From positions 372,001 to 436,000 of the forward strand of contig JAHRBC010000002.1 of assembly GCA_022702545.1 (NCBI GenBank): a stretch of DNA of 64,000 nucleotides, read 5' to 3'. This document shows, piece by piece, positions 21,703 through 35,300 of the stretch. The DNA comes from Phycomyces nitens (taxonomy: Eukaryota; Mucoromycota; Mucoromycetes; Mucorales; Phycomycetaceae). Position numbers and translations under genes: made by a program. Every line of letters starts with the position of its first letter. Within the stretch, counting starts at the first letter, position 1. The notes beneath the pieces were generated by a model, which had not been told where the DNA came from, did no database searches, and worked only from the letters and a program-made list of their open reading frames with translations.

Positions 21703-24186
21703 TTGGAATGTTTCATTAGTGAACTCGATGCAGTCTTTGAAGAAGACCAAACAATGGATCCTTTGGTCACCACCTACACATTTCCTCAAGTGAGTATTCC
21801 CTGGCCTATAAAATCACTAACAGAGTTAATCAAACATGTGTCTTTTTTCTTTTTTTCTTTTCTTTTCTTTTTATACATTTATACAAAATGAAGCTCATTA
21901 GTTGGAAATAATTGGTATAGGAATATCAGCAAAAAGCTCCCGAAAAAACAGAAGAAAGAAAACTATCACACAGTCACTCTGTAGAACTGGGCAATCCAAC
22001 ATCAGTAATTACAACAACAACAACAAAAAAAAAACAGATTAATCCAGATGAATTTATTGACCAAGATCATCTCTCTAGACCCTAAAGAGTTCTCCATTTA
22101 AAGATCATATGCCGACAAACAAGTTTTCGAGAATGAATCTTGGGTATTTCAGTTGATGGCTAAAAAGGGCTGTAGATATATACTCATGCCGTTTGTGTAG
22201 CGATAACTCGTTTACAAAGGCATCTATAAAATACCAACCAACAGACAAAGGACTTGGCAGTACATCATACGCTGGAGGTAAACAATAATGAATAATAATA
22301 AAACTAATACTTGTATGCAATTTGTCTTTTTAAACAAGGAATCTTACATTGTAATCATAGGCTCTTCAAAGATTTCGCCAGTGAAAAAAGAAGAAACCAA
22401 TAACTCTATGGATATATTTAATGATCATGACATGGAATCAGATATTCGGTCGCCAAAGAGGCGAAGAGAAGAAGCAGATGAAAAGAAATTTAGGCAAGTT
22501 GTGGGCATAAATGGCATGTATACATACATTCAAGATTGGTATATTAAATAGTTGAGAATATTATAGACAAAAGACATCGTGTCTATTTAACAAATACACT
22601 GTGTCGGTAAATACAAGTGAGAGTATTTCGGTCAAGGGTTAAAATATATGTTATCTAGGAAATACCACCATTCAAAAGTCCTGAACCATCACCATCTTCA
22701 AGCAAGAGCAAGAATGTAAGGAACTATAAAGTTGAGCCAAAAGAGATTCAAAATATTGAGTATAATTAATAACCTTTATCCAAAGCCTTCTGTGTCTTAT
22801 GCTATTCCAAAAAGACAAGCCCAGCAGACGTCCAATCCTTTATTATCACAATCACCATCCAGACCATCTCCACCAAAAGCATCACCCTCTAGACCATCAC
22901 CACCCAAACCAGCACCCTCTAGACCATCACCACCCAAACCAACACCATCTAGACCATCACCGCACTTACAGGCAACCTCATCTTTATATCCACTCGAAAC
23001 CATTAGCGTAAGGAATTCTGGAGTCATGGATCTCTTTGCTTATTTGCGTGTATTTTATTACAGGTAAAAAATGTTAAATACAGAGTCCTTTCACAAGTTG
23101 GGGCAGGAGGAACCAGCAAAGTGTTTTGTGTGTTGGCCAAAGACAACAACACATATGCTATAAAGCAAATATCATTTAAGAATGCCGACGTACGGACTTA
23201 TCAAATGTACCTAAACGAAATCAACCTTCTCCAGACCCTGAATGACAGTGATCTGATAGTAAAGATGTATGACTATGAGATCAATACTTCACTTAATCTT
23301 ATATATCTTGTAAGAGACCAAAAGACAGTCTGAAAGTAAGCTTAATTTTTTTTCTCTACTTTACATATATAAAGGTAATGGAGTTTGGAGAGGTTGACAT
23401 GGCGTGTCTTATGGCAAAAGAAAGACAATCTTCAATCAATTTGGACTTTATTCGATTTTATTGGAAAAAGGTAAAGAAAAGTAAAGACCATCTTGAACTG
23501 GTTTAACGAATTGTGATAGATGTTACAAGCAGTGAGCGTATTGCACAATGCAAGGATCATCCACTCTGATTTGAAACCGGCCAACTTTATGATTGTTAAA
23601 GGCGAGTTAAGATTGATTGATTTTGGTATTGCCAACAAGATTTCAAACGATACCACAAATGTCCACCGTGATCATAACGTTAGTTTCTTGAGAGACCTAT
23701 TTGAGTTTTGTTTGTGATGATCTAAGAACTTGGCTTTAGATGGGGACGCCAAACTACATCTCGCCAGAAGCATTATCAGATCCAGGCGGTGTGCCTGGCT
23801 CAGGTCGATCGACAGGGGTAATAGATCCTCTAGGATTTGATACCATAGAACCTTACGAATTTCCTGTATTTTTTATATAGATTGGCAGACCAAGCGATGT
23901 GTGGTCATTGGGATGTATCTTGTATCAAATGGTCTATGGCCACACACCATTTCAGCACTTGAATATGTGGCAAAAGATACAATGCATACCAAACCCAAGC
24001 TATCCAATTCGATACCCTGATATAGTCAAGGTGGAACCTCTTAATCCATCAGAGGCTCCAAACCCTGAGATCCACATACCAGTTAGTGAAGAGTTGCGGA
24101 ACCTATTGAATGGGTGTCTTCAACGTAATCCAAAAGACCGATTTACAATAGAAGAGATACTTGCACATCCTTTCTTTTCTCGATAA
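21703..24186 (+). CDS. MPS1: Mps1/TTK family dual-specificity kinase
   Basis: The C-terminal kinase is assembled from exons 23064-23309, 23375-23470, 23520-23678, 23740-23817 and 23881-24186, all phase 0. It starts [21 protein letters not shown] (Gly loop), then YAIKQISF (Lys), [36 protein letters not shown] and [20 protein letters not shown] in place of HRD, and the [17 protein letters not shown] signature, are specific to Mps1, which drives the spindle assembly checkpoint at kinetochores. The N-terminal part uses exons near 21703-21789, 21921-22005, 22361-22497, 22659-22715 and 22786-23007, and is disordered. The join between 22005 and 22361 does not keep phase in my model, so a small exon there is unresolved. 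The start could also be the Met at 21754. Confidence 0.9.
22855..22970 (+). repeat. 30-bp coding tandem repeat in MPS1
   Basis: About four units of a roughly 30-bp repeat encode [14 protein letters not shown] decapeptides ahead of the kinase domain. The units differ by a few bases, and such arrays change copy number easily. Pro/Ser/Lys-rich repeats could carry phosphorylation or SH3-type sites; that is inference. Confidence 0.85.
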
Positions 24187-24682
24187 GATGAATGGTAGGG
24201 TAAATGTCATGTAGAGACCCACCAGATATGCTCAAAAGACAAATCATCTAAAAAATACCATCAAGTTTCTATTCTCTTTTTTTCTAGCGGTGAGTCTAAC
24301 TCCAAAGGCACATTCAGGCCAGCCTGATTGTCTTTTCTTCACTATAAATTTTTGTTAGATAAAGTATATCCATACACATGCATATCTAAGAATTGAAAAT
24401 CAAAACCACCAAAAAAAAACAGGATAAAAAAAAATAGCATGCTTTTGTAATATAATGAAGCTCGTGTGGCAATACATCATGTAAATAAAATATTAATAAC
24501 AAAATATTGAAAAGATACACATTTTGCAAAATATCAATAGATATGGCTTTGGTTATCATGTATGTATATGTATATATATATATATTTATTTAAACATGTT
24601 TTTTTTTTTGGAAAATGAAAAGATGGAAACATAACTACAGGTTTGAAAAGGAAAAAGATATATGTGTGTATATATATTCAAT
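24187..24682. other. Convergent 3' region between MPS1 and the P450 gene
   Basis: The two genes end toward each other across about 500 bp of AT-rich DNA with a (TA)n run near 24573-24585. No further gene is visible. Confidence 0.5.
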
Positions 24683-26676
24683 CTACTTTCTTTGAAGCGT
24701 AAACATTCCAGTAGGTATGTGATCTCTTTCGCTTGTAGGGAAAGTGATGGGGCCATTGGGTATGATCTTGTACTCCTGAATAAGCATGGCCACGATGGTC
24801 TGTACTTCTTGGATAGCAAACCAGCGTCCTGGACAGGCCCGTCTTCCCATACCAAAGAACAAATAGTCTTCTCCGACCTTTGTCGCCTGCTTATCATGAT
24901 CAACAAAACGGAAAGCTTTGAAATGGTCTGGATCCTCCATTCCTCTGGCACCTTCGACGTTGTGGTGGTTTGTCCAGACATCAATCAAGACGTCTTCGCC
25001 TGGATTGATAATTGCGCCGTTGCTTAGTGTGAGTGGGACATCTCCTTCGTATTCATGAGGTAATGAAATATACTGGTTTCTCATTCGAAACGCTTCACGA
25101 CACACACTGTCAAGCTTGACAAATTTCTTGAGGAGTTCTCGTGTAAATACTTCTGATCCGCAATTGTCGCCCAGGCCCTCTTGTTTAAGGACCTCTTTTT
25201 GCTCCTCAACCAACTCGTCCATTATGGCAGGGGTCTCTAGCAGGCGATATAATAGTATTGTGCAATTCTCGCTGGTAGTATGCAGTGAGACAAAGATCAG
25301 GAAAGTAAGGATATGCACAAGATGTTCAACGAGTTCTATATGCTTAGGGGCCTTCACGTTCTCCAATAGGTCTTGCAGCATGTCATCCTACAAATGATAG
25401 TAAGCATTTCTGTAATCTCTGATACATTTTAACACACCCACACACACACACAAAAAATAGACTTACTGGTCTTTTCCAATCCGGATTGCTCTTTGCTTGT
25501 GAGAGTCTGTACTCAACAGCAGGCTTTATGGCATTAATTAGCTGCTCTTTGTGGGTCTTGATGATAGGAGATGTCTTTCCTACATACCTTGAGAGTTTAC
25601 AATACTTTTAGATGATACAGACATATCAGTTATTATCTTACTACTTACCACATGCGAAATCTATTGATCATTGGAAAAGGCTCAAAAAAAGGATACGGCC
25701 GAATTTCCTTGGCAACATCCCCGACCATGTTCTTGAACGAGTCGATCAACAGGGGATCTTTACAGACCTCTTCTCCAACAAATATGGATGCACCTGCTTG
25801 GACAATCAGGTCCTGGACAAATGGATATACATGAACAAGTTCAACCGAATCTATTAAACCTTGTCAGAAGCTATTCAATCATTCATTTATAGAACCAACC
25901 TTTATCACCAATAGTCTTCTCGACGCTTTTTCTCAACTATCAAAGCCACCATTTGTTAGCTCACCTGTGGTATTCTATTGACATTTCACTCGTTCATTTC
26001 CTTACCTGTCTTATCACTCTTTCTGTGTAAAAGCCAAGCTTTGGAGTCAAGTATTTTGTAATGACCTCGCGTAGTTCATCTGGAGTGAAATCATCTCTGG
26101 AGCCACTATTCGTCAATAGCCTTGTGTCAAAGACCTAGATGTATGTTAGATTACTGTGAAATAGCCAAAAATAGAATTTCATCCTTACTTTTATTACTCC
26201 TTTGACAAAGTCAAAGTGCTTGTTGAGAAAGACCTCCCGAACATAACGGCCTGATACCACAGTTACTTCCTATATTTATCATGTCAGGGGTAATCGCTGA
26301 TGCACAAGATCGACTTTAATACATACATTTCCGAAAAGATGGACGCGGAACACAGGTCCTAACTCTGCATGCCATTTCTCACAGAATGCCTTTGGATCTT
26401 TGCGGTAGACACTTGTCAATCCAACAAATGGCAGAGTATGTGGCACGCGAGGACATCCATTACTGATCTAAAGCCAAAGGTTAAGTATAAAACACTTTGT
26501 TAGAAAAAATGGTTTCGTACCATGCTGGTGGACCATTTGTTATAATTGTAGGCAGAACTCAATAGCATTGCTGTACAAAGTCCAATTGCGCCTTCTTTGG
26601 AAAGAACAAGCGACTTGATATTGTCCAATGTCTTGGTATCGATCTGACTCGACAGCTTTTCAAGATATCCGAGCAT
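24683..26676 (-). CDS. Cytochrome P450 monooxygenase
   Basis: Eight exons (26676-26521, 26467-26327, 26269-26189, 26134-26006, 25936-25900, 25859-25649, 25587-25467, 25387-24683) keep phase and give about 526 residues, usual for a microsomal P450. A hydrophobic N-terminal anchor (EGAIGLCTAMLLSSAYNYN, about residues 28-46) is followed by the PFVG hinge. The I-helix reads FVSLHTTSENCT, the K-helix has EAFR (ExxR), and the haem-binding loop FGMGRRACPGRWFA lies near 24822-24863. The I-helix HTTS pattern resembles the fungal ent-kaurene-oxidase-like group, but the substrate cannot be told. The enzyme needs an NADPH-P450 reductase at the ER. No biosynthetic neighbour genes are present, so a pathway role is not suggested by context. 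The start Met is the first in-frame ATG giving the anchor. Confidence 0.92.
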
Positions 26677-26997
26677 TTTTTCTTGATGGGCTTGTGATGG
26701 TTTATATGAAGAAAAGACTTGTGATCTGGAAAACACCTTGTTGAATCAACCTTTATATACCAAACAAATAGAATATATGCAGGAGAGTTCGGCTAAAGTG
26801 AGCCACCAATTATAAGGATCCTTTGCTTTCACAGGGGGGCTGCAGTCTGTTTACTCTTTTGTCTCGGCCGCCGAATGCGCGATAGATCTTGAGGCCCAAT
26901 TACCCGATGAATGGTTTATTTTTTACGTCACTTTTAAAACATTTCATTCCTAGATATATTGTGCTTTTTAACCTGTCCAAATAGTAGTAGTAGTAGT

Positions 26998-27030
<33 letters not shown>

Positions 27031-30000
27031 TTATTAATATGATCAAGTATGTGCCATGGCATTATATAAATGACAGTTAATTGACCACCGTATTCATGTC
27101 ATGGCAAATGATCTATTGTGATCCGTTGCTCATGTCAAAACTCATTGCTTCCATTAAAGGAGTGTCTGTTAGCGTGTACTGTTAAGGAGATCTTGCAAGT
27201 AATTTAGCCGCGAATAAGACAAGCTCCTGTCAGGTAGGCTCAGCCCCTTGTATACTTTTTCTTTACATCAGTTATCAATTAATGTTTTATAAGTTTATTT
27301 GTATATTACTGCGCAACTTGACAAGTTGGGTGATTGTGTATACAACGCAAAACTGTAAATGATACATAAACGTATCAAAAGATGATGATGTTAGTCGTAG
27401 AAAAATAATTATAAAAATAAATTCGCCATTCTGAAACGTTTAATAGAAAATGTTTACTAGTCTTTACAAGTTTCATGGTTTTTGTTGTCTTTCCTGTATT
27501 GGACATGGAGAGTTGCTGATTAGAAAGGCCCTTTTTGTTGTTGTTAAAAGACTAGATTCCAAATGTGGTTTTCTGGGTATCGGAATCACTATTCTTAAAT
27601 CGACCATACTTTGAGCCAAAGTCAATCAAAAATGCTTAGCACAATTGCTTTTAAACTTATATAAATAGAAGGTCCCAGTTGATACCAATACTCTGACACC
27701 AACAGAACCGTCTATAATTGGCTAGTGGTGTCAGTATAAGGTCTTTGCAGCGGCTAAACCGTTGGAAAAACGAGTTTTTTTTTTCACAAGCACATAATAT
27801 GAAGCATCCGGATCAACCCTCACAGTATATTTACCAAAGGGGATCAAGGGGGGGCGCTATAGAAAAGAAAAACAATCTCATTCTCTAGCGATCAAACTAT
27901 AATTCTTGTTTTAGAAACAGAACAATTATGAAAATCAATGGCTAGATTCAATAAAGACTATAATATGGACCTCAAGGCGCCAACACAAAGACATTTTTGT
28001 AGCATGGAGAATCTGGACTTTCTGCCAAAGTTAAATAATTTTATTTTGCATACAAGTATTCAGCAAGAAATCTCTCACAAGAATCTTTTTTTGAGGGGAA
28101 ATTATATGGGTCTTTTAGGCTCTCAAATTCATTAAAGGTCTATTGTACATGGGGATTACTAGATTTTTGTATTTATTTTCAACTGATATCTTTAGTATTC
28201 TGAATGGCATGTTTGTATGTTTTTTTATTTATTTATTACAAGAGACACAATGATTTCTTTACTGGTAAATATGCAGTCTGGAACATTTATTCATCTAATA
28301 CTAGTTATAAACTTGGGGAGGTACTGTACTGCACATACTTGGCTCCAGACAATGTTTGGTTGCGGCTAATAGTTGGCTGCAGTTGGATATAAAGGCTGGT
28401 TAGCTATCAACTGGTTATAGTCCAATTTATAATGAAATAAACCATATATATACATATGCAAAAATAATACTTTCTGACAGCTAGGAGAAATTAAGCCAAG
28501 ATTATATAGAGTAGACCCGATCAGCTATAAAGAACGCTATTCAGTTTTCTAGTCTTTTAAATACCTGTAAAATCTTTTTTCAAGCATCATGGGATTTACA
28601 GCGTACCAATATATATATATATATATGTGTGTGTGTGGCTATAAAATCTGTCGGTATAGATTTATCCATATTTTGTTTTTGTTTTTTAAATAAATAAAAA
28701 AAAGTTAAAATATCAATATGCGGTACTCTACAAGATCAAAATCCTATAAAGCTGTCTCTCAAGAAGCCCCTAAATTTTAAAGACCCAGGTCTACATGATT
28801 TCATACATCAAATATAAAATTAGAGTAATTCATAAATATACCAGGGGGTTTTATTTGCAAACAAAACAAAAGATAATCATCCGATAATTCCCATATAAAT
28901 CCATTGGAAATACACGCATTTTAACTGTATTATTAAATATAGATACATGTAGCACTTGCAAGATACCAAATTGCCTTTGATCTGTTTCTTTTTTCTTGTT
29001 TAAAAAAGTTGGACCACCTATACATAGACAGTCGTGCAAGTACACAGTATATTGATTGCCATGTTTTTAAAAAGACATTGCTTTGTATACAAATAGAGAA
29101 ATCATTAAATAGACTTTGCAGTTAAACAAACCCTTTCATGTATAACTTTAAAGCCAGAACCACCATAAATCCGAATTATCGGTAGCAAAGGCTATTTTGA
29201 TGCCAATGTTTCTTTTTTTTTGGATTTGACAAAACGGATAAATCTCTTTAATATTCTAGGTATACTGCCTGGGTATATTAAACAAGGTACGTTTAGCAAC
29301 TTAAATTTTCAGGGTAAGGGTATGTATGCAGTCTATAAATGATATTACGTGCTTCTAGTCGTTCGATTATATGAATCCGAAGACTTGGAGGAGTGTGTGA
29401 TCGACATTGTACACTACAATAAAGAAAACGTACTTATCAGCCGAGATATGGACTTTTTGAACAAATTCCCTGTCATGAACCCCCTAAAATACGGCCGCTC
29501 TTTTGAGACAAAATATTAATAATATACAGAAAGGCCAATGTCTGTTATTTGGCTCATATTTTTGTGTCAATGAGTTTATTTGAATTGTCTTTTGCCTGGC
29601 CTCGATAAGATTAGTTTTACAAGTCATCGTCTTTGGGTCTATTTGAAGAAAAAATAATCATGTCAAGAGAGCTTGAGCCAAAGTGATCTATACATTTATT
29701 ATTAGATTTTGCGTATATTTTTTATATCCCTAGATTCCTATTGATATTCATATTGAAAATACCGAGATATTCGACTCATTGCAACCTAAATGCATCAGTA
29801 CAAATGCTTGAGTGGTATTTTAATTCGTGGTACCTGGGGTCAATACTCACAGTATTTAATTCTTTCTATTTGGAATTCAAATACCTAGAAAAAAAAAGGT
29901 CATTATATCAATCACAACTAGACCTTTTGCCTCTCTGTCCCCCAACCAATAACCTCTTATACTATTTGTTCAATGAAAGAAAAAACACTAGCCAACTAGA

Positions 30001-30266
30001 AATAAAAAGGAAAGAAAGCCAAGACTAGAATGAAATTGTGCAATGATGTCAATTTTTTTATATATATATATATATTCGTATATATTCGTATATTCTATAC
30101 ATAACCCACACACGTCCATACACGCAGCATTCCAAGCAGTATACCCCCTTTTTGCTATTATAATTTATAGCCAGTACCGAGAGTACAAAAGACCCATCTC
30201 TTGTTCATCTCCACTACTGGTTTATTGTTACAAATCGAGTCTACACCAGGAAGCCTTTAATTCACA
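26677..30266. other. Gene-poor AT-rich region
   Basis: About 3.6 kb lacks a confident gene. It contains an AGT/ATT trinucleotide run (about 26984-27031), a (TA)(TG) run near 28611-28635 and a TA run near 30061-30075. Small frames such as 27938-28135 and 28204-28392 have no recognisable features. A short spliced-looking frame near 29250-29519 is listed separately. Confidence 0.5.
29352..29519 (+). pseudogene. Possible exon of an unknown protein
   Basis: After an acceptor-like CTTCTAG near 29360 an open frame encodes about 50 residues (VVRLYESEDLEECVIDIV...) ending at TAA 29517-29519. A donor-like GTACGT lies near 29288 after GILPGYIK. Its composition looks protein-like rather than random AT-rich DNA, but I recognise no family and cannot find a start. 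It may be a gene remnant. Confidence 0.25.
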
Positions 30267-31909
30267 ATGTTCATCACCCAGGCCATCTGCTGGTTTGTCG
30301 CAATTCAGTCTACCCTCCTAATCAGTCAATCTATTGCGGATGCCCAGAAGGCCGGATCGCCTACGAATTCAACCGCACACATACTACTCAACAGACCTCA
30401 GTCTACATCGGAATACCTTGACTCAAGTCCAGATTATGAAAGCTTGGATGGTTTAAGAAACATCGATCGAGCGTCAGGTTTCCAGTCTGGATCGTTCAAT
30501 GCAAGTATACCATCTGGCAAGCTACAAAAAAAAATTGATTGCTAAAAGAGTGTACTATAGACACGCCAAAAGACCAACCTGGTAATCTACTGGGGCCAAG
30601 GAGATAGTTCAGAGAAACGGCTGTCATACTACTGCAACCAGCCAGGTGTGAGTGCAATTGTGATGGGATTCATTGCAGACTACACAGGCGGCGAACGGTC
30701 GTCTCCGGTCCTCAACCTGTCGAGCAACTGCAACAATGTCGAAAATTGCGAGGAGGTGGCTCGCGATATAAAGGTTTGCCAGCGAAAAGGGATCAAGGTG
30801 TTCCTATCGATGGGTGGATCTGCAGGACCATACCACAGACAAAAGTGGGATCCAGATGTCTTGGCCTGGTGGATCTGGAATAAATTCTTGGGTGGAGACG
30901 ACCGTACGCTAAACAGACCGTTTGGAGATGTGCTGTTGGACGGCATTGATTTTGATCCAGAAGGTAAGCCAAGGATTGGGAACCTGGTGGTGATTTACAC
31001 TATTTGACACTGTCATCTCAAGGCACGGATGGAGAGGGGTATGATCAACTGGTTGATACGCTTCGAAAACTGTTCAAGACAGCATATCCTCCACGAAATT
31101 ATCTCATTACGGCCGCACCTCAATGCCCGGATCTCGAGATGTATTCAATGAATGCCATGTACCCTTTACTTCACCCTAATCCTAAATACAATGCCTACCC
31201 AGACTTGGTATTTGTTCAGTTTTACAACAACTATTGCTCGGCCAATACGTTTGGATCCAAAGGATCCGTAAAGTTCAATTTTGATGAATGGGAAAAGTGG
31301 TCTCTCCAGAATACAAACGGACAGACCAAGATATACTTGGGCCTGATGGGCAAGGAGAACCATATGGATACTGGTTATGTAAACTATGAAAAGCTTACAG
31401 AGATCTTGGATACGATTGTACCAAAGCAAACATTCGGTGGTGTGATGATGTGGGATGCACGATATGCGTTCAGTAATCCTGTGTCCTACCTCAATGGAAT
31501 TCACTACGGACAGGCCGTTGCAGAGTATCTCCAGTTCCTCTCTCGTACCGACGATATCTGGATGCCTCTCCTGGCCCTAGACACTGCAAGCATCTTTAGG
31601 GATACAATGATGCCGCTAATGGTGCCAATTAGCCACAAGATTGCCTCGCTGCATGAGCCTTTGGAATGCCATGGGCAAACCTTCTTATTGCTACGTACTG
31701 TGACCAGTCGGATCCTTGCCGAAAGTTTTGGATTGCCTGGGAGTGATATTGACGACCATCTTTTGAGACTTGGAATTGATCCTGTTGCACCCATCGTCCC
31801 AGGTTCAAGGATCTGTCTGGGCCCTGGCCAAACCAGCGATACTCTTGCCGTCACCTATGTCTATAATGCAACCAGCATTGTAGTCCAACCTCATCTGGCC
31901 TTGACATGA
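30267..31909 (+). CDS. Secreted class III (GH18) endochitinase
   Basis: Three exons (30267-30500, 30573-30963, 31023-31909) give 503 residues. The N-terminal hydrophobic run MFITQAICWFVAIQSTLLIS looks like a signal peptide. After a Ser/Asn-rich stretch the GH18 barrel begins TNLVIYWGQGDSS, has FLSMGGSAG and the catalytic motif LDGIDFDPEG (DGxDxDxE, acid Glu present), then VFVQFYNNYC and GGVMMWDARYA. It hydrolyses chitin in wall remodelling or nutrition, and resembles the Cts1/hevamine-type subgroup. A C-terminal region of about 120 residues with PGSRICLGPG could be a degenerate LysM-like module (weak). Intron 1 appears to use a GC donor (AAT|GCAAGT), because only this keeps the frame into the barrel. 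Confidence 0.92.
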
Positions 31910-32316
31910 TCCAAGCAAGCCAATCCTGCCAGACCTCTCAAGATAGCGTGTTTATCGGCGAATAAGAACCTATTGAAATATGTAATTCTGCTTGCCTTGA
32001 CCATTTTAGAGTACATCTTTCTAGAGTCAATGGCTAGTGTACCCCCCTCCCCTCCACCCCTTGATAGCATGTCATTTTGAATACAAGTCACTTGCAGGTG
32101 GCATGTATATATATATATATTTATATTTATATCATTATTATTATTATTTTTTATATTTTATATTTTTTATTTATTTCTTGAGCAACATCGTCTTGCACGT
32201 TTATCTTTTCTTCTTATACTCTGTATTTTTCATACACATCAACTCTAAAATATATATATATATATAATATCCTTTTTGTGTTATCACCATCATTTCTGCA
32301 GTCCTCTTGATCCAAG
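31910..32316. other. AT-rich intergenic region
   Basis: It holds the chitinase 3' flank and the promoter of the next gene, with (TA)n near 32106-32120 and 32250-32268 and T-rich tracts. No gene is recognised. Confidence 0.45.
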
Positions 32317-35300
32317 ATGTTCTTTTTCAAAAAGAAAAACAAAAAGGCTGCCAAAAAGGCTGCCGAAGAGAAACTGGCAGCCGCTTCTCTGCCAACCCCA
32401 CCCTCTAAAAAACAGCCAAACGACAAAAAATGGTTGAAACTCAGTTTGCCAGACGATTTTACGAGTGCCATTGCCTTGCCCAACCACTTGATTCCTGATC
32501 ATGTTAAATCATCCAATGTCATCCGGCCTAGTCCCAAGGCCTCCTTTAGTGCAACAGACTCTGAGGCTAGCCAAAAATATCCAGACAACCGAGAGCTCAG
32601 CACGCGACAGAGCGAACAGGTCTTGAGTACGATCATTCAACGAACCCACAAGCCCGAATTCATCTCTCAAGCCTCCATTCCACCCTTGGAAGCCGAGAGT
32701 CGGTACGGATTCAAATAATTTTTTTTTTCAAAAAAATATTATTATAATAGTGCTAATTTTTTTCTTCTTCTTTGGACACCCTAGGCACAGTCAAATTGAA
32801 CCTAGAGCTTCATTATCATCCTCTTCTAGAGATACTCTCCTCTCTCTCCCAAGGTCAACCATCATAAAAGAGAATCCAAAGGGAGAATACAAAGACAGGA
32901 CCGATTGGATCCCAAGCGAGTCAAGACCGCAATCATATGTGCCTTTGATAGAATCCCAAAAAGACATACATCGTAACGATAGATCGCTGAAACAGACGGA
33001 TAAGACAGATGCACAGAGCTATCCTGGTGCAGTAAGTCAAAGCGATACTGGTGTGCATTAAAGTTGATATGGAATCCATCTGAAAATTTGCAGGAAGATG
33101 CAATACAGAAACAAAAGGTCATCAAAGAGGCAGAAGCAGATGTAGAAGCAGATGTAGAAGCAGATGTAGAAGCAGATGTAGAAGCAGAAGCGGACAAAAG
33201 CGTCCCTGAAATGCCAGTGATAGCAGAGGCAGGAGAAGAGGTTGTTTTGGAGTATATTATCCAGGATACGCCACCGGATAGTAAACAACCAGCATGCTTT
33301 GTTGCAGAGGCACTGGTTGCAAAGGCACTGGTTGCAGATGAACTGGTTGCAGATGAACTGGTTGCAGATGAACTGGTTGCAGAGGCACTTGTTCCAGAGC
33401 CATCACCAGAGGAGGATATCAAACAGATTACCGACAATACACTCACAGATGCACCTGCTGAGGATTTATTTCAAACCCGTGTGGATGAGTTTACTAAACA
33501 ACCTGTGTCTGAAGATGTGTCATGTCAAGGAGAAAACAAAGCAGCAGAAACGGGATTAGAAGCCAAAGAAGACACGCAAGCAGAACCAGAGCCTAAAGAG
33601 CCACAAGAACCTCAAGAACCTCTAGAACTGATTCACACCATCCCTGCCGTCGAGGGGCCATTGTTGATAGAACTGGACCAGAAGCCAGACATTGATGTCT
33701 GCACACCATTCATTGAGGCTTCTTTGACCGAAAGTGTATTTAATGTGGATGACACCAAGCCAGCTGAAGAATCTCCAGAGGAAGTATTGACATACAAACA
33801 GCTGCATCTCACAGATGAGACCTGCAGAGTAAAAGATACGGCTTGTACATTGACAGCGATCACAGAGTCGCACGAATATGCGTTACACGACGATATCTAT
33901 GCTAGTGGTACAACCGCCGTTGAGGAAACCCTGCCAGAACAAGAAGATCAAGACATAAAAGAGTCCGAGTGTCCAGTTGCTGAAAATGACCAGTGGCCTA
34001 AACACATTGTGGATTTTGAACAGACCATATCTCCTGCTATTGGCACGGAAAAACTGCCAGACCAAGATGTGTTGGACCAGATGAAAGAAGCTTGTGCGAT
34101 TACCGCTTCTGGAGTATCACCAGAGGAAGGAATGTTGCACACAACAGACACTAAAGAAGGTGCTTGGCCTATCATTACCCCTGATGAAGCATACACAGAG
34201 CAAATGTCACACCAGCAAGAGACAATAGAGAATGTTTGTGTAATCCATGCTGATGTTGCCCTACCGCTTGAAGAAGTCTTACAGCAGGATGCCAAGGAAG
34301 ATAACAGCCATCTGTCCATGATGAGCTCATTCTCGGCTGAAGAATCTCCAGTTGAAAAAGACGAACAAGAAAAATCTGACCTCACTATTTTCATTGTTCC
34401 TACAGATGTTTCGCTATTAAAAGAAGCAGGAGATCAAGAGCCAAAACTAGAAGCAGAGCCTAAACCTGAACCTGAACCTGCAACAGATGTCGTCGAGAGT
34501 GCTGCTGTTGATTATTCGCTACTTGATCATGAAGACCAAGACGACAATTGTATTGGTACTCTGCCGGGTCCACTACCCAAAGAAGATGTGTCTGAGAGCC
34601 AAGACGACAATTTTACCAGCACTCTGTCATGTATAGTAGCCAAAGAAGATGTCCTAGAGGGCCAAGATGACGACTGTGCCAGCACTCTGCCATGTCCACT
34701 AGTCAAAGAAGATGCTCCTGAGGACCAACACACCGACTGCTCTCCAAAAGTCCCACCAAATACTCTACTAGACGGAGACAAGGCTTGCACAATTGTTACT
34801 CAAAAAGAGCCCAGCTTGGGCGTGGAAGATGAGGAACCAGGCGCGGTAAACCTTGTACACAAAGAGCCTCTTCTCACATCGCAGGCTCCTCTGTGTAGTC
34901 CAGAAGAGTCCCCTATAGCCATTGAAGATGAGACGCTAAACAAGTGGGCTGTGCATGAGAATCAGGCGAATCATTCTCTGTATAGGGACGTGGCTGTGCA
35001 GACATATTTGGATGTACATATATTCTCGTCAGAGTCACCTCAATCTCCCATTCCCTCCCTGCACTCCACTTTTGAGTTTACGGAGACAAGCAATCCTGAA
35101 CCAGCAAAAGGCCCATCTTTGAGTGTAAAGGAAGAGACGAATGACGCGCCCCAGATCGATCCAGGCAATATCCCAACTGTCAATTCTCATTCTCGAAAGC
35201 CAAACCAGTCGTTTATACCACGCAGCCATCATAATCACACACCTACTGTCTCGCCCCCTCTTGTCAAGCAGGTGGCGTCCAGAGCTGCATTGTCACCCAA

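Noticed and set aside
27938..28392. Two small plus-strand frames of 62-65 codons
   Set aside because: No recognisable domain, signal peptide or conserved pattern, and they sit in gene-poor AT-rich DNA.
29340..29380. TTCGATT-type sequence considered as a tRNA T-loop
   Set aside because: No matching acceptor, D or anticodon stems could be drawn around it; no tRNA is supported anywhere in the window.
24683..31909. P450 and chitinase as parts of a secondary-metabolite cluster
   Set aside because: No backbone synthase, transporter or regulator lies nearby, and 3.6 kb of empty DNA separates them.
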